Positions 24,100 through 37,239 of a DNA stretch of 64,000 nucleotides are shown here, in pieces. The stretch covers positions 1,488,001-1,552,000 of the forward strand of contig VWND01000005.1 in the NCBI GenBank assembly GCA_009599575.1, in the 5' to 3' direction. The position numbers were made by a program, and so were the translations under genes. This stretch comes from Blumeriella jaapii (taxonomy: Eukaryota; Ascomycota; Leotiomycetes; Helotiales; Drepanopezizaceae). The notes beneath the pieces are model-generated. The model saw nothing but the letters and a program-made list of their open reading frames with translations. It did no database searches and had not been told where the DNA came from. The stretch's first letter is position 1; every line of letters starts with the position of its first letter.

Positions 24100-25173
24100 C
24101 GAAAATATTCTACCATCAGAGCGCGACGATTTTTTAATTTTTTATCGAAAAAATTATTAAAAAAGGCCACGCTTAAAGCGATTCGGAAAAACCTTCCATC
24201 GAAACCCTGATTTATTTAGCTAATAAACGAATCCGCGCCGAACAAAAAAAAAACGATAAACGTAGGAAAATAAAAAAAATACGAATTAAAATAAAACAGA
24301 AAAAAACTGAAAAAAAAGTCTACGAAATAATTAAAAAACTCGAAAAAACCAAAAGACGCCGAAACGAATTCCGAAAAAAAATTAAACAATTCTAACGAAA
24401 ACTTAACGTTTTCGAAAATATCGAAAAAAAAGTTTTTATACTTTTTAATACCGCCTTAATTAAAAAAAAACAAAAAATAATTTAAACCGGCGATTATTAT
24501 AAAATATTCTCGAAGCATTACGATAACAATATTTATTAAAAACGATTTAGCATTTTTTTTAAGCATATTATACCTTTTGTAAAAAACACAGCGAATTCGA
24601 GCCGAAAAGTATTAAAAATAAAAGACTTTTTAATATATCGAAAAAAAAATACTAAAAAAGCTTAATCTTTTATTCGGCGTGCAAAACGAAACTTTCGCCA
24701 AAATAAAAAAATAATATTTTGTACCGATCAAAAGAAAATTAACGTTTGTGTTTTAGCTTTCGACGATAAAATAAAAAAAAAATAGACCGGATACGAACAA
24801 CGTTTTACGAATATTCGAATTATATAGAACGATTTTAAAAGATAAATATTAAACTTTTTAATAAATGCGAAAAATCGAGAAATCGCGGCTTCGAATTCAT
24901 ACGATAAAGCGAAGCAAAAAAAGCATAAATCAATTAACGATTTCGTTGCTTATTTGAATAATTTCGAATAGTAATTGCAAATAATAAACGATGCGATTAA
25001 AAAAAAAATGCTTTTCGCAAAACTCCGATTTATTTTTCGAAAAAAAATTATTAAACGAAGCAATATTGCAGCTATAAGTTCGTACGAAAAATTAGTATTA
25101 ATCGCTCGTCGTATCGAAAATGCTAATAAAATTATTAATAACGAAACGAAAAATAATAAACGACGAAACGAAC

Positions 25174-25206
<33 letters not shown>

Positions 25207-28200
25207 TATATTTACGATTAAAACTTAAAAGCTAAAACAAATATATACCGTTTTCGATTCGAATATACGTTACAAAAAGAAAAACGAAAGCGAAAAAACG
25301 ACAATTTTAATAAAATCCTTTGAAATCCTAAAACCTCTAACGACTTTTTTTATTTTTCGAAATGCAATCGCTGTCAAAAAAAAAAAGCATCGCATAGCTA
25401 ATTGTTTAAAAGTCGAATATTATAAATGTAATAAAAAAAAATATATAGCCTTAAATTGCTCCGAAGCTAACAAATCTAAAAATTCGAAAAAAGCTTTCGT
25501 TCGATTTTAATTTCGTTATTGCTAATAAAATCGAACGAAAAAAAAAAGCAAAAAATAATAATTTCAGTCGAAATTAAAAAAACCAAAAGCGAAACTCGTA
25601 CGAAACGAACTTTTATCGATTGCGGCGCGGAAAAAAACTACGTAATCCAAAAGTTATTAATTAAATATAAATAAAAACCAATTTAAAAACGTATTAATTT
25701 ATCTACGATTAAAAAAAGAAAAGTAATTATTTACGGCACGCATACGCAATTTATTCGCGCTATTAATAATTATAAAACAATTAAAAAAATACAAAGCGAT
25801 TTCGTGGCTTGCGATATAAATATTTCAAAGGTTTTATTTATTTTAAACTTTTTTTAATTGCGAAATATCGACCCCGCTATAAGCTTTCGAGCTAAATCGT
25901 AGCGATATTTAATCGAACGCTTATAATTTAATTTCGTTATAATTAAACGTTTTAAAAAAGAATCCAAAAAAAAGCAAGCGTTTTATATCGTTTTAAAAAA
26001 AGCTATTAAAAAATAATATTAATTACCTTTTAAATACGACGATTACGCCGACGTGTTCGACGATACCGCCGCGGTTACTTTAGCTTTTTATTATTTTATA
26101 AAATATCGAATAAATTTCGCGGAAAAAAAAAACTTTTTTTAAAAATCAATTTATTTTTTATCGGAATCTAAACTTATCGAATTGCGCGAATATTTCGATT
26201 CGAATTTAAAAAAAAGCTGGATAAAAAAGTTTATTAGCTCTGCCGGCACACCGGTAATATTTATACCGAAAAAAAACGAAAGTTTACGATTATACGTCGA
26301 TTATAAAAGTTTAAACGCAATTACGATTAAAAATCGAACTTTTTTACTTTTTATAAGCGAAATTTTAAATCGTTTAAAAAAAGCTAAAATATTTACCAAG
26401 CTAAATTTTATTTAAGCGTATTATCGCTTTCGAATAAAAAAGGAAAATAAATAAAAAACTGCGTTTCGTATTCGTTACGAACACTTCGAATACTGCGTAT
26501 TACTTTTCGGCTTTTCGAACGCATCAGTAACTTTCCAAGCGTATATTAATTAAGTTTTAATCGGTTTAATAAATATTACGTATATAATTTATTTCGACGA
26601 TATTTTAATATTTTTCGAAAACTCCGACGATTATACAAACGCGGTAAAAAAAGTTTTCGAAAAACTTTGTATTAATAAATTTTACGAAAATCTGAAAAAA
26701 TATATTTTCGATACGAATACGATTAAATTTTTAAGTTTCGTCGTTATTTCTACAGAAATTAAAATGAACCCAGGAAAAATAAATAATATTCGGAAATAGC
26801 CTTTTTTTATTACGTAGCGAAATATTCAAATGTTTTTGGGTTTTATTAACTTTTATAAACGTTTTATTAAAAACTACGCTAAATTTTGCCGATTTATTAT
26901 AAATTTTTTAAAAAAAATACAACGAAAAAAAATGTCGGGCTTTTTTCGTTTTTTATTCGAAGCGAAAGTCGCTTTTTTATTTTTAAGAAAAAGTTTTGCC
27001 GAACACCGATTTTACGCTATTTCGATTTTCGATTAAAAATTCAAATCGAAACAAACGCTTCGAAATTCGTTATAAGCAAAATATTATTTTAATTATTCGG
27101 AAAAAATGCGAAAGTACGTTAGCATCTTATCGTATATTATTCGAAAAAGCTTTTTTTTATAAAACAAAAATACGAAGTTTACGACGCTAAGCTAATAGCT
27201 ATAATTTACGCTTTTAAACAATAGAATTAATATTTACGTAACGCTTTCGACGTTATTATTATACGTACAAATTATTATAATCTGAAATACTTTTTTACGA
27301 AAAAACGTTTAAACGGACGCTAAGCGAAATGGACCGACGAGCTAGTTAAATACGATTTTGCAATCGAATATAAAATAAAAGTTTTTAATCCGGCGGATGG
27401 TTTTTTTCGCCGGCCAGATTTAAAAAAAAATTTAAAAAAAAATAACGAGCAGCTGTTTACGTTGCATCGTAAATTAAAACTAATTTATTTAAAAAATTCT
27501 AAAATGTTTTTCGCAATAAAAACACGCTTAAAATCGGAGCATAAACTATTTCGCGCCGATAAATATTCGAAGCTTTTATTAACGGAATTAAAAAATAAAA
27601 AGCAAGCGGAAAAAAGCCAAATAAAAAGCTTTTTCGCCGGACTGTTTTTTGCTAATATTATTAATTGCAAATAATATATATTACGAAGCGTAGCCGCTGT
27701 ATTATTATAATCCGAAACGGCTAATAACGAATTAGCAAAACCGATTTATAAAACTATTTTTAAATTGCAAAAATTTAATTTTTTTATATTATAAAAAACG
27801 TACGAATCGGCTTCGCAAAACAATCGAGCCGGATCCGAAAAATACTAGCGTATAAGCCAAAATAAATTATTACGTTATAAAAAACGTGCGTATATTTCGA
27901 ATAAAAGCGTTATTAAAAGCGAAATATTAAAAATTAATTACGACGATTCGACCGCCGGCTATTAAAGCTTTCGGCGAACGCTAAAACTGGTCGAAAAAAA
28001 ATATTTCTGATTTAATTTACGAAGCGACGTAAAACGTTACGTTAATACGTATAAAAAGTGCCAGAAAAGCAAGTTTAAAAAACATCGATCTTATAACGAA
28101 TTAGCTTTTTTTTCGATTTTTACGAAATTTTAAAAAAAAATAATTATAGATTTTATTACGGATTTATTTTTTAGCAAAAAACGAAATCGTATTTACGATT

Positions 28201-29180
28201 CGATATTCGTTATAATAAACCGATATACGAAGCTGTCGAAATATATATCGATATAAAAAACGATTTTAACTTCAGATTTGACTGAAATATTTATATAATA
28301 CGTTTACAAAAATTTTAGCTATTTTAAAAAGATTATTATAAACAAAAGATTAGTTTTTACTAATAAATTCTGATTTTTAATAATATTTTATTTATAAATA
28401 CGACGTCGATTAAATACCGCTTTTTATTTTTAAACCGATAATCAAACGAAACGTTAAAATTAAGTTTTAAAATTTTATTTTCGCACGTATTGCGATTATC
28501 GACAAAACGATTGGATTACGAAGCTTGCTTTAGCCGAATTTACGTATAACAATTCGATATACGCTTTTACGAATTTTATTTTTTTTCGTATGTTATACGG
28601 CTTTTATTCAGAATTTGGCAGCAACGTCGAAAGCGACGTCGTAAAAAAAAAGGTATCGTCAGCGGAAAAACGAATTAGAATATTGTAAAAAAAAAAAAAA
28701 AGTATTTAATAAAAAGTTAAAAAAAACTAACGCGAATTACAAAAAATTCTACGACGCTAAACATAAGAAAACTAGATTTTAAATAAGCGATAAAATATTA
28801 TTATCGATCAAAAACCTTCGATAGCTGCGACTTTTTCGAAAGCTTTTAAATAAATATCTAAAGCTTTTTAAAATCAAGCGAATTATATACGAGCACGGCC
28901 AAGCTTATTAATTCGAGCTTTTTTTTTAATATCGTATTTACGATACTTTTTACGTTTTTTTATTAAAATTTTAGTAAAATCGGAACGATACCGAGCCGAA
29001 AAATAATATAATAAAATTTCAAAAACCAAAAAAATACGAAGTTAAATTAATACAAGCTTATAAAAATACAAAAAAAAGCCGATATTATTTAGTACGATAA
29101 AAGGGCTATTTATTAAACGAAGACTTTTAAAAGCCAAAAAACTATTTTACGAACGTAAAAAAAGTTGTAAAAAAATATTT
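24100..29180 (+). pseudogene. Element A gag-pol remnant with C-terminal chromodomain
   Basis: Reading through premature stops gives, in order: gag (about 24100-25480) with a decayed CCHC zinc knuckle near 25410 (KCNKKKYIALNC); aspartic protease near 25610 (IDCGAE); reverse transcriptase at 26160-26950 (IFIPKKNESLRLYVDYKSLN, then AKIFTKLN); RNase H near 27030-27330; integrase at 27880-28720 with GERTLELV-like and DWITKLALAEF motifs; and a chromodomain at about 29070-29170 (YYLVR-KGYLLNED, with the Trp codon turned into a stop). A terminal chromodomain marks chromoviruses. In that group it directs integration to methylated-H3K9 chromatin. Many TAA/TAG codons stand where Gln or Trp are expected. 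Boundaries are approximate. Confidence 0.9.
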
Positions 29181-30131
29181 GAAAAATACGATAAATAATA
29201 GCAACGGAGCAGTAACGAATGCGCGCCGTAAAAACAAAGAAAAAAAAACAAAAACACCCAGAAAACTCCAGAATCTTCGCTAAGCCAATTTATTTTTATC
29301 GTTATTTTTTTTTTTATTTTTATCGCTATTTTTTTTAAATTTAAAAGCAGCGGCAAGCTAAAAAAAATTAATATTAAACGAACTCGCGGAATATTCGATT
29401 TATTTTAATTAAAGCTTTTATAATAGCCGTAATCGAATATTAAATTGCAATTACGATATTTTCGTAAAAATCCAGAATTTAATTCAACTGATTAAAATAA
29501 ATCCGAGCGACGTTTTCGAAACGACGAAAAATACGTTTTATATTAGCGTTGTTAAAAAAAAAAGCCGGCGCAGCCAAAGCTTTTAAAACAGCAGCAGCCG
29601 CTAAACCGGCAAAAACGGACGCAGCAGCAGCAGCGGCAGCTCGAGCCGCGGCGCGATTCGCACGATTTCCGATTATTATAAAAGCCGAAACGTTATTTTT
29701 TTTTAAACGATTTATATAAGCGTCGTAAATAATAAAATCGATAAAAGTTTTAGCAAAAGCTTTGGTTTCGATAACAAAAAAAAAAAAAACGGCAGCGGCG
29801 GTGATAATATCGAAACGATTTATAAAATCGTTAAGGCCCGCGAAAAAAATTTGCGCTTCGATAGCGCGTGCGATAAAAATCTGTAATTAATTAAAAACGA
29901 ATTCGAATAAAAATTTAAAAGATTTACAAAAAAGCATTAAATATACGAAGTTTTGCAACGGTTGTATTTTACGCTGGAAAGTTCGAAAACGCAAAAAAGC
30001 AAAAAGTCCGTTGTAATGCTTTCGCGTAAAATTAAGCGGGCGCACCGAAAGCAGATAAAAATCAAAAGCATTTTGAAAATTCGCGGCGAACGCGGCGAAA
30101 AGCAATTGATTAAAGTAAAAAAAAGCTGACG

Positions 30132-30167
<36 letters not shown>

Positions 30168-30426
30168 AGTTAAGCAGAAAAATAACGGCCATTTTAAAAA
30201 AAAAAGTTTTTTTAACGAAAATGCGAAGCGCTACCGAAAATAAAAAAAATAAAATAGCAAAACAGTTATAATTCACGACCGAAAGCGGAAAAAACAGTTA
30301 TAATTTATAACCAAAAGCGGAAAAGACCGTATGTTATTTCGAAAGCGTAACGCACGCTATATACGAAAGCATACGCATAAAAAAATCAGTCGCTTTTGAA
30401 AATCAAAAGCCTAAAAAGAAAAGTAA
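29181..30426. other. Element A 3' non-pol segment with Ala/Gln-rich GC patch
   Basis: After the chromodomain there is no recognised domain. A patch near 29580-29665 is rich in GCA/GCG triplets and unusually GC-rich for this block. A run of about 35 A lies at 30128-30165. Long open frames on the minus strand here consist mostly of Phe/Leu and I do not regard them as genes. Confidence 0.5.
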
Positions 30427-30839
30427 TATCAGAAATTAATATTACGTATATAAATCAAATAATCCGCCAAGATTCTTTGTTTTTTATTAATTTTCGAATA
30501 GCATTTTCTGCGGATAGGCCGTGAGGGCCGGATAATATTATAAAAGCTGAAAATAATATTTAAATAAAACATTTTATAAAAATAATTGTTAAAAAATCAA
30601 TTATTAAAGTTATATTAAAAAAAATAAAAAAAGGTCGGAATAGAAGCTGAAAAAGCATACTAAATAAAATTCGCCTGGTTTCCTGGGAAATACTTTTTTC
30701 GAAGGCTCCACCCCTCCTTTTGTATTTATACACGCTTTTTACTAAAAATATAAAAAGTAGAAATCAGTCTGACTATCAATCCAACCTTATCTGAATTTTA
30801 TTATCTGAACTAGTGTTTCCCTGCCTTTCAATTCTTACA
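30427..30839 (+). repeat. 3' LTR of element A (413 bp)
   Basis: Starts TATCAGAAATT, the RIP-altered form of TGTCAGGAACC, and ends TTCTTACA. It is followed by target duplication ATTTC. Confidence 0.95.
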
Positions 30840-33097
30840 ATTTCGCGAAAAATAGCTTTTGTTTAACGATTTTCCTTTTAGCAGAGCTTTTCAGCTTTTG
30901 CTATTATATTTCAATCTTTTTTTTTTTAATTAGCGAAAAAGCAGCCTTTTTTAAAAGCTTTTTCTTTTGAAAAACAGTTTTCCTTCCGAGGAAAAAAAAT
31001 AAAAGAAAAGGCAGAGCATTAACCATTTCGCTTGCCATTTTTTTCTTGCAGCCTAGCGCTAAAAGCATTTAATTGAAACTTTTGCAAAATTAATTAAAAA
31101 AAGCGCAAAAGCGTAAACGACAACTTTTGAAAATTATACGATTGCGATAGCTTTTTTAATTAAAGCGTTTAATAAAATTTATCGAACGTGTTTTTGCCAA
31201 TCGCGAATCTGCTGCTTTATTTTTTCGCAACGTTTTATTTTAATTAATAGGCGCTGCAAATTAATCTTTACGCTTTTCGCGAATTTTTTTTGGATTTTTT
31301 TATAACGGCCAAAATTTTAGCGCGCTTTTTAAACGCTATAATTCTTATTTATTTGCTAACTTTCGACTAGCTCGTATAAAACGCGTTTCGAATTTTAAGT
31401 TTAAGCTAAATAATAATAAAAATTATAAAACACGCTATTAAAAAACTAAAATTCTTAACAATCTCGAATTTTACTACGATTATTTCGCTAGCGATCGATT
31501 ACGTAAAAATTATATATTCGATCAAACCGAAAGCGTGGCAAAAAAATTTCTGACCTCGCGTATTTTGAACCGTTTCGATTTTATATTTTTCGAAAAATTA
31601 ATAAAAAAGGTCGCCGATTTTCTGGCCGACTTTTTCGACGTTTAAAAGGCCGAAAACGAATTCAAAATGCTTATAATAAATACGCACGACGACTTTTAGC
31701 GCTTTTATTTGCGATTTTCATTTTCGCAGCGAACGCTTAAATACGAATTAACAAACAGCTTCGAAACGCTTTTCGCGACAAAATATCAAAGCGTTTATAA
31801 AAAAAGCTGTATTTGGAATAGACGCGTACAACGATTTTTAAGAATTAACTTACCGCCGTCCGTTAAAAAAAACAAAGTCAATTAACTAAACGAATTTTAT
31901 ACGCGAATCGCTTTTTAACCAAATCTATTATTTATTAAAATAATAAGTTTTTAACCAAAGCGTATTACGAATTAAATCGTACGTACGAAAATCGTTTCAA
32001 TGCTTTACAGGCTTTTTTTCAGCCTTTTATTCTTTCTTCTTTTTTACGCCAAAACGCTCCTTCTGGCGTTTTTTCTTTTCGATCGGACCAACGATAACGC
32101 TCGTTTTTTATTTTATATCAAAAGGTTCGAAGCCAATCTGCACGACTTTCTACGGGCCGATCTTCGGTTCTATCTAAAAGCCTTTTTAGGCTGGTAAATG
32201 TAAACGAGATCGAACCGGCCGAAAATTCGCTTTTTAATAATAATAATAAAAACGAAAACCCTTTTTCAAACGATTTTCAAAACGTATACAAAAAAATCGA
32301 AGGCTTTTCCGCCAATCGGAAAAACGCTCAAGCTTAAGCAAAGCCTTTTTTTTAGGCGTATTGCGCGATATGCGTTATTTTAACGTTCGAAAGTTTTTTA
32401 ATAGCGATTTATTAACAATTTCCGTTATATTCACTAAAAATAACTTTTCGTACAAAATAAAAGCGCTCGCCGATTTTAAAGCAAACGGTTACGCGTTAAT
32501 CGATTCGGCGTTGATTAAATTTTTTTTTTCTTTTTAAAACTTTTAATTTAATTTTTTCCGGCTTTTTTTTTATAAAAAAGTATAATAAAATTCGTGGCTA
32601 TTTAATTATATATTTTACGCTTTTTAATTTTATTATTAATAACCGAATATAATCGTTTACTTTTTTTTTAATTACTAACTTCGGAAATTATAATATAATT
32701 CTAGAAAAAGCTTGGTTGGCCGAATATTAAGTTTTATTAAATTATAATAAACGCAAGTTTTATTGGCCGAAGTTTTACTTTCCCACAGCCTTTTACGCTC
32801 GTTGTATTAAAGTTTTTTATTTACATCTTCGAAAAATTTAATTTCGCTATTAAAACGACGCTGTAAAACGTAACAAAAACCTTGATTAATTGTGGCAAAT
32901 CTACGACGCTATGCGAAGCGCGAAAAAATCGAATTTCATTCGCGGTGCTAATTTCGATAACGACGCCAATAAAATAATACAAAAAATCACACCATTATTT
33001 TCCTAGGCTGCCGATCCTTTTTTTATTATTTTTTTTTTTTTTTTTTTTTTTTTTCGTCAGAACAGCTTTTTCGTTTTACGAAAAACAATTATATTAA
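30840..33097 (+). pseudogene. B1 gag-protease remnant
   Basis: Continuous homology with B2 44805-47063. It encodes a decayed gag (about 31400-32000), a segment reading RTNDNARFLFYIKRFEANLH (possible zinc-knuckle region with Cys codons mutated), then a retropepsin near 32460-32520 whose ADFKANGYALID pattern is the RIP-altered ADTGANGY active site. A T homopolymer at about 33032-33054 lies just before the break made by element C. All frames carry multiple stops. Confidence 0.8.
32938..32970. repeat. 33-bp inverted-repeat module (B1 copy)
   Basis: Left arm ATTCGCGGTGCTA, loop ATTTCGA, right arm TAACGACGCCAAT. The right arm matches the reverse complement of the left at about 9 of 13 positions. 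It lies between the protease and reverse transcriptase regions of B1. Confidence 0.6.
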
Positions 33098-33364
33098 TAT
33101 AAAAGTAGGTAGGAAAACCAGACTGATACGGCCATATATCGGTGGGTAAGATAATCTAGGGAATTCCTAGAAAAGACTGAAAAAAGGAAAAGAAAAATAA
33201 ATAAAAGTATAAATTGGACTGCGTGCCTATAGTACTATTTAAAAAAGTGCTTTACTTTTATATCTGTTAAAAATAGTTAATAGCAAAGGGTTTCGAAGGG
33301 GTTTATGCCTCGACTATAACTAAAATTATTAACTTTTATTAATATAAAATATTACCGTTTTATA
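33098..33364 (-). repeat. LTR of element C, 3' side for the minus-strand element
   Basis: 267 bp, same length as 44133-44399. It contains a TATATATCGGT string and TATAAATTGGACTGCG. Differences from its partner are mostly transitions. Confidence 0.93.
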
Positions 33365-33499
33365 TCCTGTCTTAAACAATATACGTAATCGTTTTTAATT
33401 ATAATTAAAAAAAAACATAACTCTAATAAATGCAATCTAGTCTATTTTATAATTTAAAAACCAATTAATCAAAAACCGAATTTTTTAGCTTTATACTTT

Positions 33500-36400
33500 T
33501 TCGGTCTTTTAACCCGTTTTTGGCCTTTTTACTATTGGCTCCTGCGGAAAAATAGCGTTTCGCTTATCGTTTAAATCACTTTGTTCATTTTGCTTTTTTA
33601 AAAAATGGCTCGATAAAATATTAATCGAAATATCGTTTAAATCTACGAACGTTTTGATAGCTTTTTCGTCGATAATATTATTAAGCGTCGCCGCGACGGG
33701 TTTTTTCTACGATTTTTTTTCGTAAATAATAGATTTCAGCTTTTAAACGTAATTCCACGCTTTGCAAAAAGCGCTGAAAAATTTTATATTAAAATCGTAA
33801 AAATAATCGATTAGTTCGTCGTAATTAAAACCGATTAACGCTTTTGCTTCGCGTAAAACTAATAGGTCGGATTACGGCTGTTTGCCGACGAATGCTTTTG
33901 AAAAAGCTCCGAAGCTTGTAAAAAAGACTATTCTACGGAATAGTTCGGAAATAATCGTTTGCAATCGAAATTATCGAAAATGCTATAATTACTTTCGCCG
34001 TAATATAAATAGTATCAGATTGCTTATCGGATTGTCGTTTTCGAAATAGTTTTTGTATTTCTGCGCCGTATAATTATTCGAATAAATTAGTATTACGCCG
34101 TCGGTTTTTTGGGTTTTGAATTTAACGAAAACCTTTTGCTTAGTCGAAAAACTAATAAAAATCATTTTATTTTCCATTCCGTAGCTTTCGGTTTCGTAAT
34201 TCGATAAAATAGCCGAAGCTACTGTTTTAAACGCGCTGAAATACGAAAAAGCTGGGCTTTTCTGAATGGTTTTAATTAGCTTGGCGTCGTAATATAATTG
34301 CAAATAAACTTCGATTATTTTCGAATTGTATGCGAATATAAGCAAAACGTAATAATCGAAAATAGCGTCGATAAAATTTTCGATTTTTTTCTTTTTTTAA
34401 AAATCGGCGATATCGAATTTTATAATTATAATACGGTCGGGGCCAGCGAAACTTAAAGCGATCGGAACGTTAAAATATGCTACGAAGCGGCAGTTTTCAA
34501 AATTCCGGATAATTAAAACAGCGAAGTAAAAGCCGGGGTGTATTTTAAAAACTTATTAAATAAAATTATAAAACATATTAGCGAAAAAAGCTATAAACGC
34601 TTTTTAAGTTTTAATCAATCGGAAATAATATTTATATATAGCTACTTTTTTTTTTATAAAATGCAAAAGTAGCTTGTTTTTTTCGTTATAAAACTTTATA
34701 TGATTAACGAATTCGCAGCTTAGTTTAAATAGATTTTAAAATATATTTTCGGTCGAAAAGCCAAAAAAATCGATTTTTGAAAATATTCGTTGCTTCCATT
34801 TTTTTACGTTTTAATCGAGCTTTGTAATCGCGTTAAAAGCTTTAGAATCTGTTTTGAAATTTGCGTAGCTTAAATAAGCTTTAATACGTGTTTAAATAGT
34901 TTTCGCAGTTTTTCGTCGAAATATAAATTAATTATTAAAATTAATTTCGAATACGTCGTAATCCGAATTTTTAATAGCAGCGAATCGATTAGTAAAACCG
35001 ATAACGTCGACTTTTTTTATAATTAAATCGCAGTACGCCGCGTAATAGCGTATATGAAAATAGCAGAATTTGCCGTTTTTTTTGGCGTTAACGTTATTCG
35101 TAAAAACGAAATTAAAAAATCGGAGTTTTTTAGCAAAAAAAAGCTTAAGTAAAAACGGATCACCGTTTTCAAAAGTTTTTTTTATTTGCTTTAGCGTGTT
35201 ATATTTGCAATTTTCCGAAAAAAGCTTAGTTTAGTTTTCGTTCGAAGCAAAAAAAAAAAAGCTGACGGATTTATTTAGTTTTTATATAAAAATATCGAAA
35301 TAAAACTTTTAAATCGTTTCGTCGTTAAAAGCGAAAGTTTTAAACAAAATAATCTGATTTTATATTTTTTGTATAATTTTTTCCGCAATAACTTCGATAT
35401 TTTTTTTTAAGCTTTTTCGGTCGAATCGTGCAATAATCGAGATTTTAAATGCTTTTATTAAAATCTGAAATATTAGCGGTACGACGTTTTTAAACGCAGC
35501 AAGCGTTTTTAATATTTGCGTATTTAATTTCGAAAAATTAAATTCAGAATCGTTTAAATTTTTTTTTTTCGAAATGCCGGCGTTTTTTAAATCCGATTTT
35601 GTAAAATCGTCGCGTTTTTTATTAATTAATTTAAAATTTATAATTCGGCGTCGATTTCCGGCTGTTTTTATTCGCGATGCTTTTTTTGCTAGCGACGTAA
35701 ATAATTTTTTTTTCCGAACAAAAAAAATTTCGGAAATATCGGCGCGCTTTTTTACGTTTTTTGTTTTTATTTTTTTCGGAATTGTTTTTATAAATATAAT
35801 AAGTTTTTTGTATTCGAATAAACGGTTATTTATTATTACGCTTTTAGTTTCGTTTTCGGATTCGTTTTCGACAGTTAAAAATAAAAATCGCCGAATTATT
35901 TTAGCTGTTTTAAAAATATTAATTACTACCGCGTATATCTTTTCGAATTAAACGAAAATAATATTAGCTTTTTTGTTTTTTTCGTTTTCGTAAATTTAAA
36001 ATATCGGAATAACGTCGTTTTTTTCGTTCGGTATAAAAATGCCGCATTTAGCGACGCTTAGTTTTTTGCTTTAAAAAAAGGTCAAATTTAAAATTTCGCA
36101 GCCGATTAGAATTTTTTTTAGCGATTGCATAACGTCGTCGATCAATTTGCAAATAGCTATAAAAAAACTTATAAATCTGCGGGCCTTTAAATTATTAACT
36201 TTTAAAACTTGCGTTTTGAAAATATAAGCGTTCAGTACCCAAACTCCTTTTTTAATAAAAGTAATAGTTTCGAAAAAGCGAGCGAAGTGCCGAAATAAAA
36301 TAACACCGGTAATTTTGCTAAAAACGTATTTTTAAATATTTTTTTTTTCGTTGATTTAATAAAAAGCGCAATATTCGGTCTGTCACTTTTTTATTATTAT

Positions 36401-36650
36401 TTCGAATTTTTTTTGCTCCGGCGAAAGCTTTTAAAGCGTTATCGTAATTCAGCAGAAACTTATCGTAATTAAAGCTTTTGCGAACGAATTTAATTTTAAC
36501 AAAGCTTTTATAATCGAATAAAAATTCGTTAACGTTTTTAATTATTATATCGAATTGTTTTATAAATATTTTTACGAAAGCTGTTTATTAATTTAAAATA
36601 GCGGTATTATATACTTATTTAAATTCGGAAAAATTGCGTATAATAATTCC
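33500..36650 (-). pseudogene. Unknown ORF downstream of pol in element C
   Basis: On the minus strand a largely open frame runs from about 36650 to 33500 (roughly 1000 codons). It carries scattered TAA/TAG codons and one likely frameshift at an A10 run near 36340. The best-preserved pieces are 35330-36080, 33989-34345 and about 33520-33780. The product is rich in Lys, Asn, Ile and Glu, with a mid-region reading KARRFISFFIAICKLIDD. I see no RT, integrase, protease or zinc-finger motif and no clear run of transmembrane helices. I do not recognise the family. It occupies the position env has in errantiviruses. It could also be an older insertion carried inside C. Confidence 0.5.
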
Positions 36651-37239
36651 GTTCCAAAATAAATTAAAAATAAATTTGCTAGATTTAGCAACGCTTTGCT
36701 TAAAAAACGATATAATATCGATAAGTTTATTAATTAAAAAAGTGTATTATATTTATTAAAAAATAAATAGAAAAAAGTACGGGGATTATAAGGTATTTGT
36801 ATTTAAAAATTACGGAAATTCGTATACTGTTTTTTTAATAAATTATAATTATTTAAGCAGGCATTCGTTCAGAACAGCGAAAAAAATAAACAGTACAGAA
36901 AATAGTAAATAATAAAATGCATAAAAAATAGTTTTCGTAAAATATGCGAACAATATAAATATATCAGATTTGCGGCTTAAATATATATAAAGCTTTTGTT
37001 TTAATAAACAAAAGTACAGTTAAACAAAAAAAAATACAATAAATATTTCAAATAATATAAAAAAAAGTTTTTAAAATAAACAGCGTATATAAAACAAAAT
37101 AATTAAATTGTATATAAGCAGGCAAAACAAAAACAGTAGAACGGTATATAATAAAAAAGAAAACAATAAATAGCAAAAACAATAAAATAATTAATAAACA
37201 ATTTTGTATGCATTTTTCTTTTTTTCGGTTATAAATGAA
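36651..37239. other. A-rich non-coding spacer inside element C
   Basis: No reading frame survives. The plus strand is very A-rich with repeated AAACAGTA and AATAAATA-like strings, and two AAGCAGGCA strings occur about 250 bp apart. It separates the C-terminal pol end from the unknown ORF and could hold a promoter for the latter; that is speculative. Confidence 0.45.

Larger units (their letters stand above)
23473..30839 (+). mobile_element. Element A: Ty3/gypsy chromovirus, complete but RIP-inactivated (7367 bp)
   Basis: Two 413-bp LTRs flank an internal region with gag, protease, reverse transcriptase, RNase H, integrase and chromodomain remnants in gypsy order on the plus strand. The 5-bp target duplication ATTTC is exact (23468-23472 and 30840-30844). 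Removing the element rejoins B1 sequence that is uninterrupted in B2 near 44800. The two LTRs differ mainly by C-to-T and G-to-A changes. Confidence 0.95.

Noticed and set aside
24975..25235. Lys-rich open frame in the AT block
   Set aside because: Part of the element A gag remnant with a poly-A run; not an independent gene.
29887..30276. 129-codon Phe-rich open frame on the minus strand
   Set aside because: Antisense to element A and dominated by a poly-A/poly-Phe run; looks like composition, although it is unusually long for this block.
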